Shown piece after piece: positions 45,976 to 64,000 of a DNA stretch of 64,000 nucleotides. Source of the stretch: Sycon ciliatum (lineage: Eukaryota > Porifera > Calcarea > Leucosolenida > Sycettidae); NCBI RefSeq assembly GCF_964019385.1, contig NC_088653.1, positions 11,020,269 through 11,084,268 of the forward strand. The letters are read 5' to 3'. Made by a program: the position numbers and the translations under genes. Position 1 is the first letter of the stretch. The number at the start of each line of letters is the position of its first letter. The notes below the pieces were generated by a model, which saw nothing but the letters and a program-made list of their open reading frames with translations, had not been told where the DNA came from and did no database searches.

Positions 45976-46815
45976 CACACACACTCACTCATGCACGCAC
46001 ACATGCACACACATGCACTAAACACACTTCAGTGCATACTTGGTCCGTCTAGTTAAAATTGGCGCATATCTTCGCATTTGATAATAAGTTGATTTTTCGG
46101 TGTTCTGCCTCTGTTACACGGCATGGAAGCACTGATTCACCGTTCTAACACAACCATTGTGCATTGCTTCCGACCACATGGCAGCACAAATCATCACAGA
46201 AGCTGCGATCGGTTCGTTTGAGTCTTTTCACTGGAGCTGGCGCCAACGAACACTTCCGTCAGCGCAAGAAAACGCTGCAACCTCTGTTCCAGTCCATAAA
46301 ATAAGTCGGGATGTTCGCATTTCAGAGCGAAGGAGAATACACTTTCTGCTCACTTCCAGCTGTCTGGTGGCGAGAATGGTTGACCGCAGGGAGTGATAGA
46401 AAAGCTGGAAAAGTGCTTCGCGAGCTTGAATTTCAATGCTCGCACATTACAGCGCCCAGTGAAGAGTTATCACCAGCAAATCGCTGACGAAGAAACTACA
46501 GCTCATGTAGACATCTCCAGAACATGATACCAATCTGGCAGACACACTTTGAAGCTCACAGAGGACCGGGCAAAGGAGCTAATCAAAATATACACCAAGT
46601 CCTGAGGGAAACACTCGTGCAAAGGACTTTCAGGAAACCAGCCGAAAAGACTGGTGCAATGCGTTGTGACTTAGGAAGTGAGGTGCAGTAGATCTACACA
46701 TAGGTGTTACATCAATCAAGAGGAAGCTATCACTGCGGCCAAACAATTTTCAAGCAGTTGTCATGGCAACCGGCAGTGGTGATGTGATCATATAGGAGTG
46801 TGCTGATCACTGACC
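43269..46815. other. Repeat-rich region without a supported gene
   Basis: Contains four tandem TGACGTAA octamers (43782-43821), a diverged tandem repeat at about 43860-44760 (words CATCATGTTGTG, ATTCTGTGCTG, AAACAAGTGAAA recur), and CA tracts at about 44960-45023, 45410-45440 and 45948-45990. No reading frame here has family or splice support. Confidence 0.6.
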
Positions 46816-46818
46816 TGA

Positions 46819-60791
<13,973 letters not shown>

Positions 60792-61025
60792 CTGAACATG
60801 CACATCAACACAGTGGGTAAAGTACTCTCTGTTCACAAACATGATTAAACATTTTATCGTTAATGATGTATGTATACGTCACTGAGAACGAACACAATCC
60901 ACTAATGACGTACTTGCTCCGTAAGCAAAACTTCATTGCATATTTACAGTTCAGTCTAAAGCATTCTATGGCTACAAACACACTTTGAAAAGTGGAAAAC
61001 ACAGCAGCATTTGAGAGATGTATAT

Positions 61026-61117
61026 AATCATACACGGTCTGGAGGGCTTGATGGCTGAATCATGGCTGGGAGCGAGGGCATGATTCAGCCAGCAAGCCCG
61101 ACAGACCGTGTATGATT
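61026..61117. repeat. 92-bp hairpin
   Basis: AATCATACACGGTCTG...ATTCATG-type left arm of about 38 bp is mirrored by CATGATTCAGCCAGCAAGCC and ACAGACCGTGTATGATT, with a 14-nt loop (GCTGGGAGCGAGGG). Three mismatches at most. It lies between the last visible Roco exon and the LINE. Confidence 0.7.
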
Positions 61118-61300
61118 GGATTTCTTACTTGACCCATGCGCACGCACGGAACGTAGCCTACTCAAACATTGAAACAAGCCAAAGACTAGATGTCACACAC
61201 TGAAACGTTTTAGAGTAGGATGCATGTTTTTCAGCTCCCGTTTTTGTATCGTTTTTAGGTTACTTTTGGGGTCTCTGACCCGGATTTTTTTGTTGCAAGC

Positions 61301-62371
61301 ATGTCTGCAAACAGGGATTCCACGACCATGGCCGCAGTAGAGAGCGATGAGCACGAACAGCCGTGCGATGTCCCAGATAATCGTTTCCCCCGGTCAAACT
61401 GCTGCCGCGATTTCCACAACGCTCTGGCGGTGATAATGGATATGCTTGATGTCGAAAGAAGTGCTGCTGCAGACCGTGAGAAAAGGCTGATAAGCCATAT
61501 CGACCAGCTATCTAGGACCGTTCAGGAGCTATCCAGATCAAGCGCACCGAACATTCCAAGTTCAGGAAGTTCCGCCATTACGGTTGGAGATTCTCAGGCT
61601 CAGAGCAAGTCGCAAAGAAAGAGGCGCCATGCTACTAACTGCCCAACCGTTGAGTCCGAAACCAACCCGAATACCGTAGTAGATCTACAACTGACTTCAT
61701 CTGGTCCGGCCCAGCAGGATGCTGCGGCCACGTGTCACATTCCAGTCGAGAGCGGACCTACCGTACCAGGACATGACCTCAGTGACCTGGATCATCACCA
61801 ATGAGTGGGTGTCACATCGAACGTTCAAACTACTAGTAATTCGAACTCCAAGACTAAGACCAACATTCAAACTTCAGCTAATGCAGCCAGTGCAGTCAGT
61901 GAGGCCAATTTGCCAGACGTCGATGACGACAGTGAAGATGCTGCCTGGCGTTTGGTGACAGCCAGGAAACCTGTCAAGAAAAGTGTTGTGTTTGTTGGCA
62001 ATCTGCTGCGCGATGCCTCACCGGAGTAGCTAGCACGCTTCGTGGAGTGTCGCTCGTCGGAGTTGAAGACTCCCCCTATTAAAATTCTCGACTGTAAAGT
62101 TTTTCAGAAGCAGAAGTCGTCGTCTGCGAGACTGGTAGTCCACGCATCGTGCAGCAAGACGCTGTTGGATCGTCGCTTCTGGCCCAGACCACTCTATTCC
62201 AGACAGTGGAATTTCGACAAGTACTCTGCCTCTGATGTCAGTGATGATACCACAGAAACCACAACATGTGACGACACGCAAGCAAACTCGGCATCCCTTT
62301 CGGAAGTAGAAACAAATGTGCACGCGCCCTCAGTCAGCGATGGCTCTGAAATCAACCATGCCTGCAGATGA
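61301..62371 (+). pseudogene. Third LINE: ORF1 with two in-frame stops
   Basis: One frame runs from the ATG at 61301 to the TGA at 62369-62371, interrupted by TGA (61802-61804) and TAG (62027-62029). The first part has a helical stretch (ALAVIMDMLDVERSAAADRE) followed by a basic, serine-rich region. The last part, WRLVTARKPVKKSVVFVGNL and then RRFWPRPLYSRQW, resembles the RRM-like domain of ORF1 proteins of CR1/L2-type LINEs. Such proteins bind RNA. ORF2 starts two bases after the final stop. Confidence 0.7.
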
Positions 62372-62373
62372 CC

Positions 62374-64000
62374 ATGCTGCACACTGCCTTCTTGAATGTA
62401 TGTAGTATCAGGCGCAAGACAGCCGAAGTGCAAAAGTTCTTGTCAAACAGAGGCATTCATGTCTTTGGTATGGCTGAGACTTGGCTCACTCCAGATATCT
62501 TGGACAGTGAACTTACTATCCCACATTTCAAGCTACATCGGAAGGATAGATTGCAGCAACATGGTGGTGGTGTTGGGATATACTGCCATGAATCTGTTCT
62601 TGCGCGAAGACGCACTGACTTGGAGACTGACTTAGAGCTGCTGTGGATAGAAGTTAGCGTTTCCGGTGGCATAGTACTGGTTGGATGCTGTTATCGTCCA
62701 CCAGACAAACCTGTAGCATTCTGGACCTCCCTGGAGTCCAGCCTAGACGCATCAGTTCATGCACCAGGAAAGAAGGTTCTGGCAACTGTCATGCTGGGTG
62801 ATTTCAACGTTGATATGAAAATGAACCAGTCACCCATGGCCATACGAGTAACTGACTTGTTTAACAAATTTGGTATGACAAATTATGTGTCTTCACCAAC
62901 ACGTGCCACCACCCTTACTGAGTCAATCATTGATCTCTTCCTATCAACTTCCCCGCTGACGGGACCTTGTGAGATAGCCTACCTAGACATTAGTGACCAC
63001 TTTGCAGTACTTAGGAATCTCTCTGTGGCAGGGTTTGCACCAGGCCGTACTTCCAGCTACAGACCTACACGCCGCATCCATAAGATAAACTGGGACACCT
63101 TCAACAGCGATCTCAGTGCAGAGCAGGCCTCTCTGCTCGCCATAGATGATGTCAACACCCTTGCATCATCTTTCATCGCCTCCATAGTGTCAACATCGGA
63201 TAAGCATGCACCCGTATGGATGAGGCGAAATCGGGATAGACGTCCCTGCCCGTGGGTAACAGATGAACTTGTGGCCTGCGTACGGGAGCGAGACAGACTC
63301 CATCGACTGCTCATGAAGAACCGCTGCAATGATGATCTCCGCAGTCAACACCGCACTGCTCTTGGCAAGGCCAGGAAGCTGGACAGGAGCCTGAAGAACA
63401 CGTATTTCATCCAGCAGTGCCAGACTTCTAACCAACGTAAACTTTGGTCAGTCATCAATACTGTGGTTGGCCGGAAGAAACAATCGCACACTGCTCAAGT
63501 ACCCATATCGGATCTTAGCAAGCTGTTTGGTGACGTTGTCCATGATCCCCAGCGTCCTCCTCAGCTCTGTTCTCCCTCTGGTCCAATGGCGGAAGGGGCA
63601 TTTACCGACTTCAGTGTAGTGACAGTCGAGGATGTGGCAAGCAGTTTGAAATCTGTCAACCCTTTCAAGGCAACAGGCAGTGACCAAGTTCCAAGCATCA
63701 TCCTGCAAAAGTGTTATCCAACCATTGCCCCCACACTTACACGCATCATCAATATATCCCTGTCCTCCGGTGAGTTCTCCCTGTCCTTCAAGTTGTCCCA
63801 CGTCAGTCCGCTCTTCAAGAGTGGAGACCCAACTTTGCCAAAGAACTACCGCCCTGTGTCACTGCTCCCAGTTATCTCCCGCATCACAGAAGCATTTGTA
63901 AAAAATCAGATCACGCAGTACTTGGACTCCAAGCAACTTCTTCCGCCTACTCAGTTCGCCTACCGAAAGCTTCACTCCACAGAAGATGCCTTAACGTATG
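62374..64000 (+). CDS. Third LINE: ORF2 endonuclease and start of polymerase (partial)
   Basis: Open from the ATG at 62374 to the window edge, 542 codons without a stop. AP-type endonuclease with FLNVCSI, VFGMAETWLT (catalytic E), VMLGDFNVDM (GDFN) and LDISDHFAVL (SDH). Then a linker with RPCPWVTDELVACVRERDRL and the start of the reverse transcriptase: NPFKATGSDQVPSIIL, SPLFKSGDPTLPKNYRPVSL and PTQFAYRKLHSTEDA. The catalytic aspartates lie beyond the window. The frame is intact as far as visible, so this is the youngest LINE here. Group: CR1/L2/Jockey-like. Confidence 0.9.
   Translation, partial: MLHTAFLNVCSIRRKTAEVQKFLSNRGIHVFGMAETWLTPDILDSELTIPHFKLHRKDRLQQHGGGVGIYCHESVLARRRTDLETDLELLWIEVSVSGGIVLVGCCYRPPDKPVAFWTSLESSLDASVHAPGKKVLATVMLGDFNVDMKMNQSPMAIRVTDLFNKFGMTNYVSSPTRATTLTESIIDLFLSTSPLTGPCEIAYLDISDHFAVLRNLSVAGFAPGRTSSYRPTRRIHKINWDTFNSDLSAEQASLLAIDDVNTLASSFIASIVSTSDKHAPVWMRRNRDRRPCPWVTDELVACVRERDRLHRLLMKNRCNDDLRSQHRTALGKARKLDRSLKNTYFIQQCQTSNQRKLWSVINTVVGRKKQSHTAQVPISDLSKLFGDVVHDPQRPPQLCSPSGPMAEGAFTDFSVVTVEDVASSLKSVNPFKATGSDQVPSIILQKCYPTIAPTLTRIINISLSSGEFSLSFKLSHVSPLFKSGDPTLPKNYRPVSLLPVISRITEAFVKNQITQYLDSKQLLPPTQFAYRKLHSTEDALTY

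Overview
The window is nuclear DNA of an invertebrate metazoan; the species cannot be fixed from the sequence. The evidence is a spliced gene encoding a Roco-type COR domain followed by death-fold domains, metazoan-type hAT and non-LTR elements, Penelope-like fragments with hammerhead ribozymes, and many micro- and minisatellites. A basal or marine invertebrate is plausible but is inference. Most of the window is repeats, and few reading frames are host genes.

Layout. 1-10 kb: remnants and intact copies of a tandemly duplicated unknown gene family (copies at 5251-6399 and 8270-9394, a 3' remnant at 741-845), with spacer sequence that is itself repeated. A damaged third copy lies at 28392-29498 and a 3' fragment at 26960-27235. 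11.5-15.4 kb and 23.2-26.3 kb: blocks of long inverted-repeat (foldback) elements separated by (ATT)n microsatellites. Most carry hammerhead ribozymes as an inverted pair, one per arm; some also hold the C-terminal end of a Penelope-like endonuclease. Between the blocks (15.4-23.2 kb) lies an array of 28 tandem 281-bp units, each holding a 73-nt tRNA-like sequence with A and B boxes and, in most units, a T6 stretch just downstream.

27.5-32.6 kb: a 78-bp minisatellite and a 47-bp satellite. The 47-bp satellite can be traced to a single-copy segment of a dispersed repeat. 32.7-35 kb: a broken non-LTR retrotransposon (+). 36.3-41 kb: a second non-LTR element (-), split by a 1631-bp terminal-inverted-repeat transposon with a CAATTG duplication. 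41-46 kb: minisatellites and CA repeats.

46.8-60.8 kb (-): the last six exons of a Roco-like gene. Splice sites and phases agree across all six (649 codons including the stop), and the predicted order is COR, Death-like, CARD-like. The 8.2-kb fourth intron of this set contains a (CA)n tract, a degenerate minisatellite, 3.6 kb of a 12-bp satellite open on both strands, and a frameshifted hAT transposase. The next intron holds a Penelope-like remnant. 61.3-64 kb (+): a third non-LTR element whose second ORF is open to the window edge.

The most interesting candidates are (i) the foldback, microsatellite-embedded hammerhead-ribozyme elements, with at least eleven canonical-core ribozymes and four more that keep paired stems but have altered cores, (ii) the tRNA-like tandem array, (iii) the unknown tandem gene family, and (iv) the COR-Death-CARD gene.
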